A stretch of 64,000 bases of DNA from Flavobacterium sp. KMS (lineage in GTDB: Bacteria; Bacteroidota; Bacteroidia; Flavobacteriales; Flavobacteriaceae), in the NCBI RefSeq assembly GCF_000813005.1, contig NZ_JSYP01000011.1, forward strand, positions 248,001-312,000. Reading direction: 5' to 3'. Positions 35,585 through 43,110 of this stretch are shown in pieces. Every line of letters starts with the position of its first letter. Position 1 is the first letter of the stretch. The translations under genes and the position numbers were made by a program. The notes beneath the pieces are model-generated. The model was not told the origin of the DNA, ran no database searches, and saw only the letters and a program-made list of their open reading frames with translations.

Positions 35585-35592
35585 TACATTTG
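35585..35592 (+). promoter_or_regulatory. Probable -7 promoter element of the GGDEF gene
   Basis: TACATTTG matches TAnnTTTG. TTTG at 35567-35570 is only 14 bases upstream, shorter than usual. A transcript starting near 35599 would carry the hairpin at 35605-35664. Confidence 0.45.
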
Positions 35593-35604
35593 AAAGTGTG
35601 TAAA

Positions 35605-35664
35605 ACGAAACAAACCTTCATCTATCGTACCTAATTTGGGTGTATATGCGAAGGTTTGTTTCGT
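35605..35664 (+). promoter_or_regulatory. Perfect 15-bp hairpin in the leader of the GGDEF gene
   Basis: ACGAAACAAACCTTC at 35605-35619 and GAAGGTTTGTTTCGT at 35650-35664 are perfect reverse complements with a 30-base loop. It lies downstream of a promoter-like element, so it would form a 5' leader hairpin. It may instead be a recombination or cassette boundary. Confidence 0.6.
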
Positions 35665-35674
35665 ATATATACAA

Positions 35675-35683
35675 GTTAGCTGC
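35675..35683. repeat. Left 9-base inverted boundary of the GGDEF cassette
   Basis: GTTAGCTGC here is the reverse complement of GCAGCTAAC at 36534-36542. The two enclose the GGDEF gene. Confidence 0.4.
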
Positions 35684-35720
35684 AATCCTAAAAAAAACAG
35701 AGAAAAATAAGATATTTAAA

Positions 35721-36500
35721 ATGAAGGAATATTTAAAAAAAACATATAAAAAACTAAAAGAAGATGTATTAGCAAAAGCGATTTACGATATTTTAAAATC
35801 AATATTAATTGCTTTAATAACTTATTTTATTTTAGACGAAATCCCAAAAGGAACAACTTTCGGAGGTTTTTTAAACAAAGAACTAACATTTAATATTCTA
35901 CAAATTTTAATAACAATAACTTTTATTATTATTTCAACAATTTTTATTCAGTTTCTATTAAATAGAAAGAGATTTTCAACAATCAAGAAAGACTTACATA
36001 CTGATGAATTAACAGGAATCCCAAACCATAGAGCTTTAGGTCAAGATTTAAAAAATACAATAGAATGGGCAAAAGCTAAAAAAATGCCTTTTTCTATTAT
36101 ACTTATGGACATAGACAATTTCAAAAATTTAAACACTGAATTTGGACAATTAGTTGCTGACAATATCCTTGTCAAATTTGGAACATTATTAAAAGCAGAC
36201 AATAGACTTACTGACACGATATACAGACAACATTTAAAAGGTGATGAATTCATTTTTATAACAAAAGAAACAATTTTAGAAAATGCAGTAAAAGCTGCAA
36301 ACAGAAAGAGAGAAAATATTGCAAAAACAGGAATTAAAATTCAAAATATATCGCAAGCATTTAATATAACCGTTTGTTGTGGCGTTGTGGAATTTAACTC
36401 CGAATTAGACACGGAAGCAATAATTTTAGAAAGAGCATTTGATGCTATGAAAAATGCAAAAAATGAGCCTAATAAAAATGCAACCGCATCTTTGATATAA
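35721..36500 (+). CDS. Membrane protein with GGDEF-like nucleotide cyclase domain
   Basis: This 259-residue protein starts at the ATG at 35721 (MKEYLKKTYKKLKED); an upstream frame would run through the leader hairpin. Two membrane helices lie at about 30-95. The GGDEF domain starts at DELTGIPNHRALGQDL, with the metal-binding Asp in LMDIDNFKNLN and the signature as KGDEF in YRQHLKGDEFIFI. Compared with the usual YRLGGDEF there are two extra residues and a Gly-to-Lys change. There is no EAL or PilZ partner in the window. It may make c-di-GMP or another dinucleotide, or be inactive. It sits beside a tRNA with cassette-like flanks. Confidence 0.75.
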   Translation: MKEYLKKTYKKLKEDVLAKAIYDILKSILIALITYFILDEIPKGTTFGGFLNKELTFNILQILITITFIIISTIFIQFLLNRKRFSTIKKDLHTDELTGIPNHRALGQDLKNTIEWAKAKKMPFSIILMDIDNFKNLNTEFGQLVADNILVKFGTLLKADNRLTDTIYRQHLKGDEFIFITKETILENAVKAANRKRENIAKTGIKIQNISQAFNITVCCGVVEFNSELDTEAIILERAFDAMKNAKNEPNKNATASLI

Positions 36501-36533
36501 GATTTAATGAATAATTTAAAACAAAAAAGGGCA

Positions 36534-36660
36534 GCAGCTAACAGCCGTTACACGAGATTTGGGCATTAGGCTGAATTTAAAAATGGTCTTGTATTTGGAA
36601 GATTTAGCAAATCCGAAAAATAGGGCTTAATTTAGTCCAAAACTCACTTTAGTACCAGAA
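36534..36660 (+). repeat. Cassette-like 3' sequence after the GGDEF gene
   Basis: GCAGCTAACAGCCGTTACAC followed by GAGATTTGGGCATTAGGCTG resembles, in layout, the sequence after the next gene (GGTAACAAGGGGTTTTC then AAAATGGCGGGTTTAGTGC, 37131-37170). Both have TAAC, a G-rich step, a GGGC or GGCGGG core and a GC end. Such tails recur in Bacteroidota accessory DNA as far as I recall. Homology to integron attC sites is not established. Confidence 0.4.
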
Positions 36661-36717
36661 CGTTACCTGAAATTTTTGAAAACGAAACTAATATTAAGCA
36701 TATATAAAATAGTATTC

Positions 36718-37125
36718 ATGGAAAACCTCGCAAAAGGATTTGTTAAATCTACTGTAAACCAAGTTGGAAGAGACGGTGCAGAATTAATCAATAAAACAGA
36801 ATATATTGGAGTTAAATGGTTTTGGGCGTTTTTATTATCAGGGTTAGTTCCAGTAATCGGTGCTTGTATAGTCATAATTAGGGGGGTTATTAATTTAAAT
36901 AAAAAACATAAAATTATGTATCAAGCAGGAACGCAAGCAGTTTATAAAAAGGATAGGAGATTTACAACTGGAAAAAAGTTTTTAGGTAATAAAGATGTAA
37001 AAACTCCAGTAAAAGTAGAAATAACTCCAGACCGTGAAAAAAATAACAGAATCAAAGCCATTGGATATTTAAGTATTGGTTTTGTTGGACTATTTTTTTA
37101 CATCTATTTGTATTGGATAAAATAA
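36718..37125 (+). CDS. Small two-helix membrane protein, function unknown
   Basis: This 135-residue protein starts at the ATG at 36718 (MENLAKGFVKSTVNQVGRDGAE); an upstream ATG at 36676 adds an unlikely extension. Membrane helices lie at about 35-55 (WFWAFLLSGLVPVIGACIVII) and 112-132 (IGYLSIGFVGLFFYIYLYWI), with a basic loop between. No family is recognised. It follows the GGDEF gene after a 217-base cassette-like spacer and may be a separate cassette. Confidence 0.65.
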   Translation: MENLAKGFVKSTVNQVGRDGAELINKTEYIGVKWFWAFLLSGLVPVIGACIVIIRGVINLNKKHKIMYQAGTQAVYKKDRRFTTGKKFLGNKDVKTPVKVEITPDREKNNRIKAIGYLSIGFVGLFFYIYLYWIK

Positions 37126-37253
37126 AACATTAGGTAACAAGGGGTTTTCAAAATGGCGGGTTTAGTGCAAGTTTCAAGTTCTGTTCTTTGGTTGAACTTT
37201 TATGCAAAGTTGAAGTTCAACAAAAGAATGAAATCATTTCTCAACACTAATTA

Positions 37254-37300
37254 TAAAACAAAAAAGAGATTTCAAATTTGAAATCTCTTTTTTGTTTTAT
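37254..37300. terminator. Bidirectional intrinsic terminator
   Basis: AAAACAAAAAAGAGATTTCA pairs with TGAAATCTCTTTTTTGTTTT around a tiny loop. This near-perfect palindrome of about 20 bp lies between the convergent genes at 36718 and 37310. Confidence 0.85.
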
Positions 37301-37309
37301 ATAAAGGCT

Positions 37310-37693
37310 TTACTTCCCTTTTATTAGTTTTTCCAAATATTCATTTTTATCCTTTTCAGCCTGAACTAAACGTTCGTAAAGTTCGACAACTTTGTCTAAA
37401 GGATTAAAATTGCAATAATTACCAGTATTAAAAACTCCGTTATCATAAATGTTATTAAAATAATTAATCACATTTTCTTCTGAGAAGTTTTTAATTGCTT
37501 CAACTGTTACTCCAAGAGCTTTTGCTACTTCTTTAAGTTTCTCTTCGTCTATGTTTTCGCTGTTTTCTATAGCAGAAATTGCTTGCTGATTTGTTCCCAT
37601 AGCCTGTGCAAGTGCTTCTTGTTTCATGTCTTTAAGTTCACGAATACGGCTTATTTTACGCCCTATATGATATGGTTTTATTGTTGCGCTCAT
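37310..37693 (-). CDS. XRE-family helix-turn-helix regulator
   Basis: This 127-residue protein has an N-terminal Cro/CI-type helix-turn-helix at about 10-65 (GRKISRIRELKDMKQEALAQ and GTNQQAISAIENS). A C-terminal helical tail holds a coiled-coil-like end (YERLVQAEKDKNEYLEKL). A TATCTTTG element four bases upstream of the ATG suggests a very short or absent leader. It could control neighbouring accessory genes; no target is visible. Confidence 0.88.
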   Translation of the reverse strand: MSATIKPYHIGRKISRIRELKDMKQEALAQAMGTNQQAISAIENSENIDEEKLKEVAKALGVTVEAIKNFSEENVINYFNNIYDNGVFNTGNYCNFNPLDKVVELYERLVQAEKDKNEYLEKLIKGK

Positions 37694-37697
37694 AAAT

Positions 37698-37705
37698 CAA
37701 AGATA
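37698..37705 (-). promoter_or_regulatory. Possible -7 element for a leaderless XRE transcript
   Basis: TATCTTTG on the minus strand ends four bases before the ATG at 37693. No -33 element is evident. Confidence 0.35.
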
Positions 37706-37899
37706 TTTAAAATTTTTAAAGAAAATAGATTTTAGTAAAAAACAGGCTTGTTTTTGTAAGATACGGTTTTCATTATGTATGCAAAAATACAGTTTTTAAG
37801 ATGATTAATTAAAACACAATCCATCAATTTTCAAAAGCAGTATCTGATTTTTATAAGAAAATATTTATTATTTTCACATTTTACCAAAATATAGAAATT

Positions 37900-38076
37900 A
37901 TGGAAATCAAAAATCAAGTATTAGATGCGATAAAAAAAGCTGAACAGCCTGTAAATGCTGGAAAAGTAGTTGAGTTAACTAAACTAGAACGTAAAGAAGT
38001 AGATAAGGCAATGAAAAAATTGAAGGACGAAGGCTTAATAGTTTCTCCTAAACGTTGTTTTTGGGAAGCAAAATAA
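37900..38076 (+). CDS. Tiny winged-helix-like protein
   Basis: This 58-residue gene reads MEIKNQVLDAIKKAEQPV, then NAGKVVELTKLERKEVDKAM, and ends PKRCFWEAK. The pattern of three helices, VVELTKLERKEVDKAMKKL as the recognition-helix region and a beta-wing IVSPKRCFW is that of a minimal winged helix (MarR/transcriptional-regulator-like). Codon use looks coding, and a terminator follows. It may bind DNA. It is easy to miss because of its length. Confidence 0.72.
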   Translation: MEIKNQVLDAIKKAEQPVNAGKVVELTKLERKEVDKAMKKLKDEGLIVSPKRCFWEAK

Positions 38077-38105
38077 GTTTGAAAAATAAATTTTAGATTT
38101 AATCC

Positions 38106-38142
38106 AAAAACCCTTGTGAAGTTTTATTCACAAGGGTTTTTG
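38106..38142. terminator. Bidirectional intrinsic terminator
   Basis: AAAAACCCTTGTGAA and TTCACAAGGGTTTTT form a stem of about 14 bp around a GTTTTA loop, between convergent genes. Confidence 0.85.
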
Positions 38143-38165
38143 TTTTTTATATATAACTTAGAAGT

Positions 38166-38786
38166 TTATCCTAACTCAATTTTCTCAAAGTTAGGCGTAA
38201 AGGCTAGTAAATCTGTAAACAAGAGTTTGTTATCTCTAGTTTCGTAACTCCAGTTTATGAATTGTAAATAATGGGAACGATCATTATTGCCTAAACTACT
38301 TCTGTTGTCCAAAAGGTCTTTACAGTTTTTATTGTCTAACCATTCAAAAATTTCTGTAAACGTTTTACCTTCTTGTCTTATAAACGAAGCCAGTTCTGGA
38401 AGAATAGATTTTGTTTCTTCAGAAATATGAATGTTTAATCCATATCTCGATTCAAATTTTGAAATGCTATACTTGTCCAAATCTGTTATGAATTTTGGAT
38501 TTAGCTTTAATTGTTCTTCAATAGTGGTTTTTTCTTCGGCAGATATTGGTTTCAAGAATGTGCTTGAGCAAAAGTCTGTTCCTACTTGCTTTTTAAATTT
38601 TGAATTAAAAAGACGTTTGAGTATTACCAAAGGTTCATCCAGAGTTCCAATTTTATCATTTGTTATAACACCAACAAACGAATGATATTCTTCGAACTCA
38701 ATCGGAACAAATTTCTCAATCCTGTGTATTCCTTTTGCATAGGATTTAACCCATTGCCCAACCTCAAAATCTTTATGTGCATTCAT
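38166..38786 (-). CDS. Uncharacterised protein
   Basis: I do not recognise this 206-residue soluble protein. The N-terminal 70 residues are beta-rich (VGQWVKSYAKGIHRIEKFVP, FVGVITNDKIGTLDEPLVIL), like a small barrel seen in other Bacteroidota hypothetical proteins. The C-terminal part is helical and acidic. It is the last gene of a long minus-strand run of accessory genes. No signal peptide is present. Confidence 0.6.
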   Translation of the reverse strand: MNAHKDFEVGQWVKSYAKGIHRIEKFVPIEFEEYHSFVGVITNDKIGTLDEPLVILKRLFNSKFKKQVGTDFCSSTFLKPISAEEKTTIEEQLKLNPKFITDLDKYSISKFESRYGLNIHISEETKSILPELASFIRQEGKTFTEIFEWLDNKNCKDLLDNRSSLGNNDRSHYLQFINWSYETRDNKLLFTDLLAFTPNFEKIELG

Positions 38787-38810
38787 AATCTGAATTGATA
38801 TAATTTAAAA

Positions 38811-39317
38811 CTATAATTTAATCTCAAACAAACTAAAAGAACCTTCTTTGTAATGCTCAGGTAATTCGCTAGTCCACTCGATAACGCTAACGCCTTTGAA
38901 ATCAAAACCACAACTCATGTAGTATTTGTTTATTCTTTCGTTTCCGCTATGTGTGTCTAGTCTTATGTATTCTTTACCATTTTCTTTGGCATATATTTTT
39001 ACCCATTCTATGATTTTTGTAACATAAGAACGACCTCTAAATTTTGGGTTTGTAGCAATACGATGAAGATATACAGCAGGATCTTGAGCAGCTTCTTTCC
39101 AGATAATCAAGTCATTAAAAGTAAGCACAAATGTACAGGCAACTTCCCCTTCATCTTTGATTATAAAATGGCGGTCTTCGGCGATTTCTTTCTCTATTAA
39201 TGCTTTTTCAAAACCTCTCCAGCTTTTATTATTTACTGTTTTTTGATAAGACGTAGCTTCATTATAAATATCGAAAACGGCATCGATATCTTCATTTGTA
39301 GTTTTAAAAAATTCCAT
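38811..39317 (-). CDS. GNAT-family N-acetyltransferase
   Basis: This 168-residue acetyl-CoA-dependent acyltransferase has the family motif A region at about 85-115 (VYLHRIATNPKFRGRSYVTKI), with a pyrophosphate-binding stretch P-K-F-R-G-R. The C-terminal RLDTHSGNERINKYYMSCGF is also typical of GNAT enzymes. The substrate is unknown. Confidence 0.85.
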   Translation of the reverse strand: MEFFKTTNEDIDAVFDIYNEATSYQKTVNNKSWRGFEKALIEKEIAEDRHFIIKDEGEVACTFVLTFNDLIIWKEAAQDPAVYLHRIATNPKFRGRSYVTKIIEWVKIYAKENGKEYIRLDTHSGNERINKYYMSCGFDFKGVSVIEWTSELPEHYKEGSFSLFEIKL

Positions 39318-39391
39318 TGTAGTGTTTTATTCTGTAGATTAATCAATTTCCCAAAGATAAATCTTTCAATAGTTTTAAACCTGTAAAATTA

Positions 39392-40357
39392 TTAGTTTTT
39401 ACTTTTTTCGTCGGTGTTTAACCAAACCACATTCTGTTCCGATTTATGTTCTTGACCAATAATATCTCGGTATAATTCTGGTCTTCTAGCTTTTATGTAA
39501 CGATTTCCACCAGCCTGAGTGCATTTTTCGGGAGTAATTATGGCTGTTGCAAAAGAGTCATCAAAAGAACGGCATTCGGCGATTACATCACCAAACGGGT
39601 CAATAATCATGGAACAACCATTTTTTAACTGGTCATCGTCCATACCAATTGGGTTTGAGAAAACTGCATAGATGGCATTATCATACGCTCTTGCCGGTAA
39701 CCATTTCATTAACCAATCGCGTCCTTTCATTCCGTCAAATTCCAATCGTAGCGAAGTTGGGTCGGCTTCACGGTTCTCCCAAAGTTGAGGTGCTACAAAA
39801 CCAGCGCCAGGTCGGGTAGAAGGAGTACACATTGTTACGTGTGGCATAAAAATAATATCGGCACCCAAAAGTGTTGTTGCACGTACGTTTTCGATTATGT
39901 TATTGTCGTAGCAAATTAAGATTCCGCATTTCCAACCCTTGATTTCAAAGATGCAATAGCTATCTCCGGGTGTTAAGTAAGGATTTATAAACGGATGTAG
40001 TTTTCGGTATTTGGCAACCAAACCATTTTTATCTACACAAACATAAGCTTTGAATAAATTATCGTTCTCGTCTTTTTCAAAAAGTCCAGCTAATATTACA
40101 ATATCATTCTTTTTGGCTATTTCTGTAAGTTTTAAGACGCTTTCTCCGTTTGGGATAACTTCTGCCAGATTCAGCATTTGTTCTTTCGATAAATGCCTTG
40201 CAAATGTATATCCGGTTATAGAGCATTCGTGAAAAGCAATTACATCACAACCCTCGCTGGAAGCTTTTTGCGAAAGCTTATCAATTACAGATAAATTATA
40301 GTTTTTATCGCCACTTTTATTCTCAAACTGAGCTGAGGCTATTTTTAGATTTTTCAT
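39392..40357 (-). CDS. Carbon-nitrogen hydrolase (nitrilase superfamily)
   Basis: This 321-residue amidase or nitrilase has the catalytic triad Glu44 (FHECSITGY), Lys119 (KYRKLHPF) and Cys149 (GILICYDN). It probably hydrolyses an amide or carbamoyl compound in the cytoplasm. Within the same cluster a second, shorter nitrilase-family gene lies at 41550, with an AraC regulator between them. The exact substrate is unknown. Confidence 0.9.
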   Translation of the reverse strand: MKNLKIASAQFENKSGDKNYNLSVIDKLSQKASSEGCDVIAFHECSITGYTFARHLSKEQMLNLAEVIPNGESVLKLTEIAKKNDIVILAGLFEKDENDNLFKAYVCVDKNGLVAKYRKLHPFINPYLTPGDSYCIFEIKGWKCGILICYDNNIIENVRATTLLGADIIFMPHVTMCTPSTRPGAGFVAPQLWENREADPTSLRLEFDGMKGRDWLMKWLPARAYDNAIYAVFSNPIGMDDDQLKNGCSMIIDPFGDVIAECRSFDDSFATAIITPEKCTQAGGNRYIKARRPELYRDIIGQEHKSEQNVVWLNTDEKSKN

Positions 40358-40439
40358 ATTATACGCTATTAATTTTAGACAAAAATAGCGTTGCCGAGAA
40401 TTTACAAATTGTATAAAACCGACATTTTAATCTGTGACG

Positions 40440-40560
40440 AAAAAATTAACCGCAAAGGGCGCAAGGATTTACGCAAAGGGCGCAAAGTTTTTAACTTGTG
40501 TTAATTTGAGTAATTGCTTCGCCTGTTCGCACTTTCAGGCTCGGGTTGTGGTTAATTTTT
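40440..40560. repeat. Dispersed repeat in the 40358-40613 spacer
   Basis: ACCGCAAAGGGCGCAAGGA and TACGCAAAGGGCGCAAAG recur at 62060-62100 as ACCGCAAAGTTCGCAAGGA. A 33-base stretch at 40514-40546 (TTGCTTCGCCTGTTCGCACT onward) recurs as an exact reverse complement at 56844-56876. No gene is seen in the spacer. Confidence 0.75.
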
Positions 40561-40613
40561 TTAAATTCATTTAATCCTTTAATCTGTGGCTAAGAAATTA
40601 ATCGCAAAGTGGT

Positions 40614-41441
40614 CTATGAATTTTTAGCAGTAACAGTTTCTATAAAGTTATTGGTTAGTTTCCCTGCATTATACAAATATTCTCTGGGAGTCATTCCGGT
40701 ATGTTTTTTAAATTCTCTTATAAGATGAGATTGGTCTGAGAATCCTGCGTCATAAGAAATCGTGGTGAGATTTGTATCTTCCGATTTATTCTTGAGTAGT
40801 TTTAAAAAGCCATGAATCTTTACAATATTGCCAAACTTCTTTGGATTTAATCCAACGCATTCTGTAAATTTTCTTTCGATATGTCTTTCGGTATAACCTG
40901 TATAATCAACTAATTGTTTGAGTGAAAACTGCCCTTTGCTTTTAAAAATGTAATCTAATGATGCTGCAGCAATCAATTGGTTAGACATTGGTTTTTTCGC
41001 TTCAAGCGTTTTAAAAAAATGATTTAAGAGGCTTAACTTCTCCTGAATAGTCGATTGTTCGGATAATTTTTCCTGAAGTTCAATTCCTTCCAATCCAAAA
41101 ATATCATCTATGGTGATTATAGTATCACGGAGTTCGCTACTTGTAATTCCTAATAATTGGTTGATTCCGTTTGGTTGGAAAACGACAATTACAATCGACA
41201 TTTCGCTACCCGAATAAATGTCTTTAAAACCATTTAGTTGCCCATATATAAATGAGCTTGGCAAGTAGTTTTGCGCTTCATAATTGTTGAAACCCGAAAT
41301 AAGTTTACTTTTTAAAGAGAACACAACGCCAGTATTACCATCAGAAAACAAACGTAGTTTCTGAGTATCATTACCTTTATTTTCTAAAAAAAGATAGTGT
41401 TTGATATAAGGTGATAATTCCTTTGGAGGTAAAACTTGCAT
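40614..41441 (-). CDS. AraC-family transcriptional regulator
   Basis: This 275-residue regulator has an N-terminal DUF6597-like sensing domain (MQVLPPKELSPYIKHYLFLE). The C-terminal AraC double helix-turn-helix lies at about 165-262 (FSLKQLVDYTGYTERHIERKF and AGFSDQSHLIREFKKHTGMT), ending PREYLYN. It lies between two nitrilase-like genes and may control them; this is inference. Confidence 0.92.
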   Translation of the reverse strand: MQVLPPKELSPYIKHYLFLENKGNDTQKLRLFSDGNTGVVFSLKSKLISGFNNYEAQNYLPSSFIYGQLNGFKDIYSGSEMSIVIVVFQPNGINQLLGITSSELRDTIITIDDIFGLEGIELQEKLSEQSTIQEKLSLLNHFFKTLEAKKPMSNQLIAAASLDYIFKSKGQFSLKQLVDYTGYTERHIERKFTECVGLNPKKFGNIVKIHGFLKLLKNKSEDTNLTTISYDAGFSDQSHLIREFKKHTGMTPREYLYNAGKLTNNFIETVTAKNS

Positions 41442-41549
41442 GGTTTTGTAATTGCAGCACGTTATGAGCCATAGCCTGATGCAAAATTAACTATAATTTC
41501 CGAACTATGGTTTTTCGGCTTCTTTTGCTTTTGAATATTGTAGAAAATG

Positions 41550-42278
41550 TTAGAAGTAAAGTTTATTTGTGTTTTCTGTTTCGGTATCAAAAACAAGTAT
41601 TCCTTCCTGAGTTTGGTTAAGTTGAGCAAGTAATTCTCCCTTAGTGTTCCAAACAGCAGAATTTCCAACGCATTCAAAATCATCACAAGGGCCGACTGAG
41701 TTAGACATTAAAACGGTCATATTGTATTTTTTTGCAACTTCGGGATAATGTACAGCAGCTTTGTTTACACCATTTTGAGATTTAGCAACGCTTGCAATAT
41801 AGATGTCTGCACCAAGTCTATTAACTTCTTCGGAATGGCTGGATTGTAATGACTCATAACAAATGGCAGGAGCAATTCGGATTCCGTCGATGGTTAAAAT
41901 AAGTTGATTATTGCCACAGACAAAATAAGGAAGTTCATCTGAATGTAATTGTTGTTTTGAATATATTTGTCTGGATTTATTAGGCTGAAAAACAATCATA
42001 CTGATTAAAATTCCCTCGTTTGATTTTGTTGGAACGCCAATACCAATAGTTATATTATTTGCATTACTTATTTCCTGAAAAGCATCAAATCTTTTGTCGT
42101 CTAGATTTGTTCCTAAATTTTGCACCAACTCAGGTTCATAGCTTGTTATAGACAGTTCGGGAAAGAATATTGCATCGGCTTTATGAGAAATAGCAAAATC
42201 TATTAGCGTTTTGTGGTTTTTAATATTTACCGAAATATCACCTTTAACTGGTTTTGTTTGTGCTACGCAAATTTTCAT
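41550..42278 (-). CDS. Carbon-nitrogen hydrolase (nitrilase superfamily), short
   Basis: This 242-residue member has the triad Glu41 (FFPELSITSYEP), Lys108 (IYSKQQLHSDE) and Cys140 (PAICYESLQ). It is shorter than the 321-residue family member at 39392 and is closest in style to small omega-amidase or carbamoylase-like enzymes. A 74-codon frame overlapping its 3' end (41462-41686) is a shadow. It is transcribed just after the arylamine N-acetyltransferase gene. Confidence 0.88.
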   Translation of the reverse strand: MKICVAQTKPVKGDISVNIKNHKTLIDFAISHKADAIFFPELSITSYEPELVQNLGTNLDDKRFDAFQEISNANNITIGIGVPTKSNEGILISMIVFQPNKSRQIYSKQQLHSDELPYFVCGNNQLILTIDGIRIAPAICYESLQSSHSEEVNRLGADIYIASVAKSQNGVNKAAVHYPEVAKKYNMTVLMSNSVGPCDDFECVGNSAVWNTKGELLAQLNQTQEGILVFDTETENTNKLYF

Positions 42279-42301
42279 ACAGTTTCTGTTTTTTTAAATC
42301 A

Positions 42302-43093
42302 CTATAACTTCTCCAAATTAAACTCAGTTGCCAGAATGTCTTTTAGTTTTTCTGGTTCGAAAGTATAACTTTTAGTTTCTCCGTTTTCTATAGATTTGAA
42401 TGTGTTTCTAAATAGTATTTTCTTGCCCAAAGGATTTTGTAAAACAACAACAAGATTTTGCGTAAAAAAAGAATCCGGATGTGTTGAGTTATAATGATTG
42501 GCGGGTTTAAAATCAATCCAGTCTTGATGAGATAAATCAAAGGAATAGAGGTTTTTCCATTCATCACGCAATAAAGTTTGCAATAGGTAATCGCCATTTT
42601 CTGCTTTTGCTAAAGCAAATGTTTCTGTACCTTGTTGTGCAGCCGTTGTATCATTTAGTTTTAGAGGTTCTCTTATTCCGTTACCACCAAAGCCTAAATC
42701 GACCAGATATTCTTCTCCTTCTAGCGTAACAATAATTGCCATATGCGTTTTAGGATTCTCGCCAGGATTTACCAATGGACGAGCAGCAACAAAACGATAC
42801 GAAATATCCATTTTTTGGAGCACGAGAGCAAACAAACCATTAAGTTCATAACAATACCCACCACGTTTACGATTAATGAGTTTATCGACAATATCGTTTC
42901 CTGTCAGAGAAATAGTTTTTCCCGCCTGAACATCTAAGTCCTCAAAAGGAATACTGAATAACTGACATTGCATTAATTTACTTATGCTTTTGATATTTGA
43001 TTTAACATCGCCAACAAAAAGAATTCTATCCAAATAATCTTGTAAAACAAAATTGTCTGAATCTATCGGGTTTGATTTTGCGTGTTTTGTCAT
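42302..43093 (-). CDS. Arylamine N-acetyltransferase
   Basis: This 263-residue enzyme acetylates arylamines and related nucleophiles using acetyl-CoA. The catalytic triad is Cys81 (RGGYCYELNG), His117 (KTHMAI) and Asp132 (VDLGFGG), all in family context. It is cytoplasmic. Its neighbours are a small nitrilase-like enzyme and a DUF6058-like protein, suggesting detoxification or small-molecule modification. Confidence 0.93.
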   Translation of the reverse strand: MTKHAKSNPIDSDNFVLQDYLDRILFVGDVKSNIKSISKLMQCQLFSIPFEDLDVQAGKTISLTGNDIVDKLINRKRGGYCYELNGLFALVLQKMDISYRFVAARPLVNPGENPKTHMAIIVTLEGEEYLVDLGFGGNGIREPLKLNDTTAAQQGTETFALAKAENGDYLLQTLLRDEWKNLYSFDLSHQDWIDFKPANHYNSTHPDSFFTQNLVVVLQNPLGKKILFRNTFKSIENGETKSYTFEPEKLKDILATEFNLEKL

Positions 43094-43110
43094 CTCGTTA
43101 TAAGTTTTAA

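Noticed and set aside
36534..36660. Integron attC site
   Set aside because: The ends only partly match RYYYAAC and GTTRRRY, and no integron integrase is present; it is kept as a cassette-like sequence only.
41462..41686. 74-codon frame overlapping the short nitrilase-like gene
   Set aside because: It is out of frame with the conserved enzyme and has no features.
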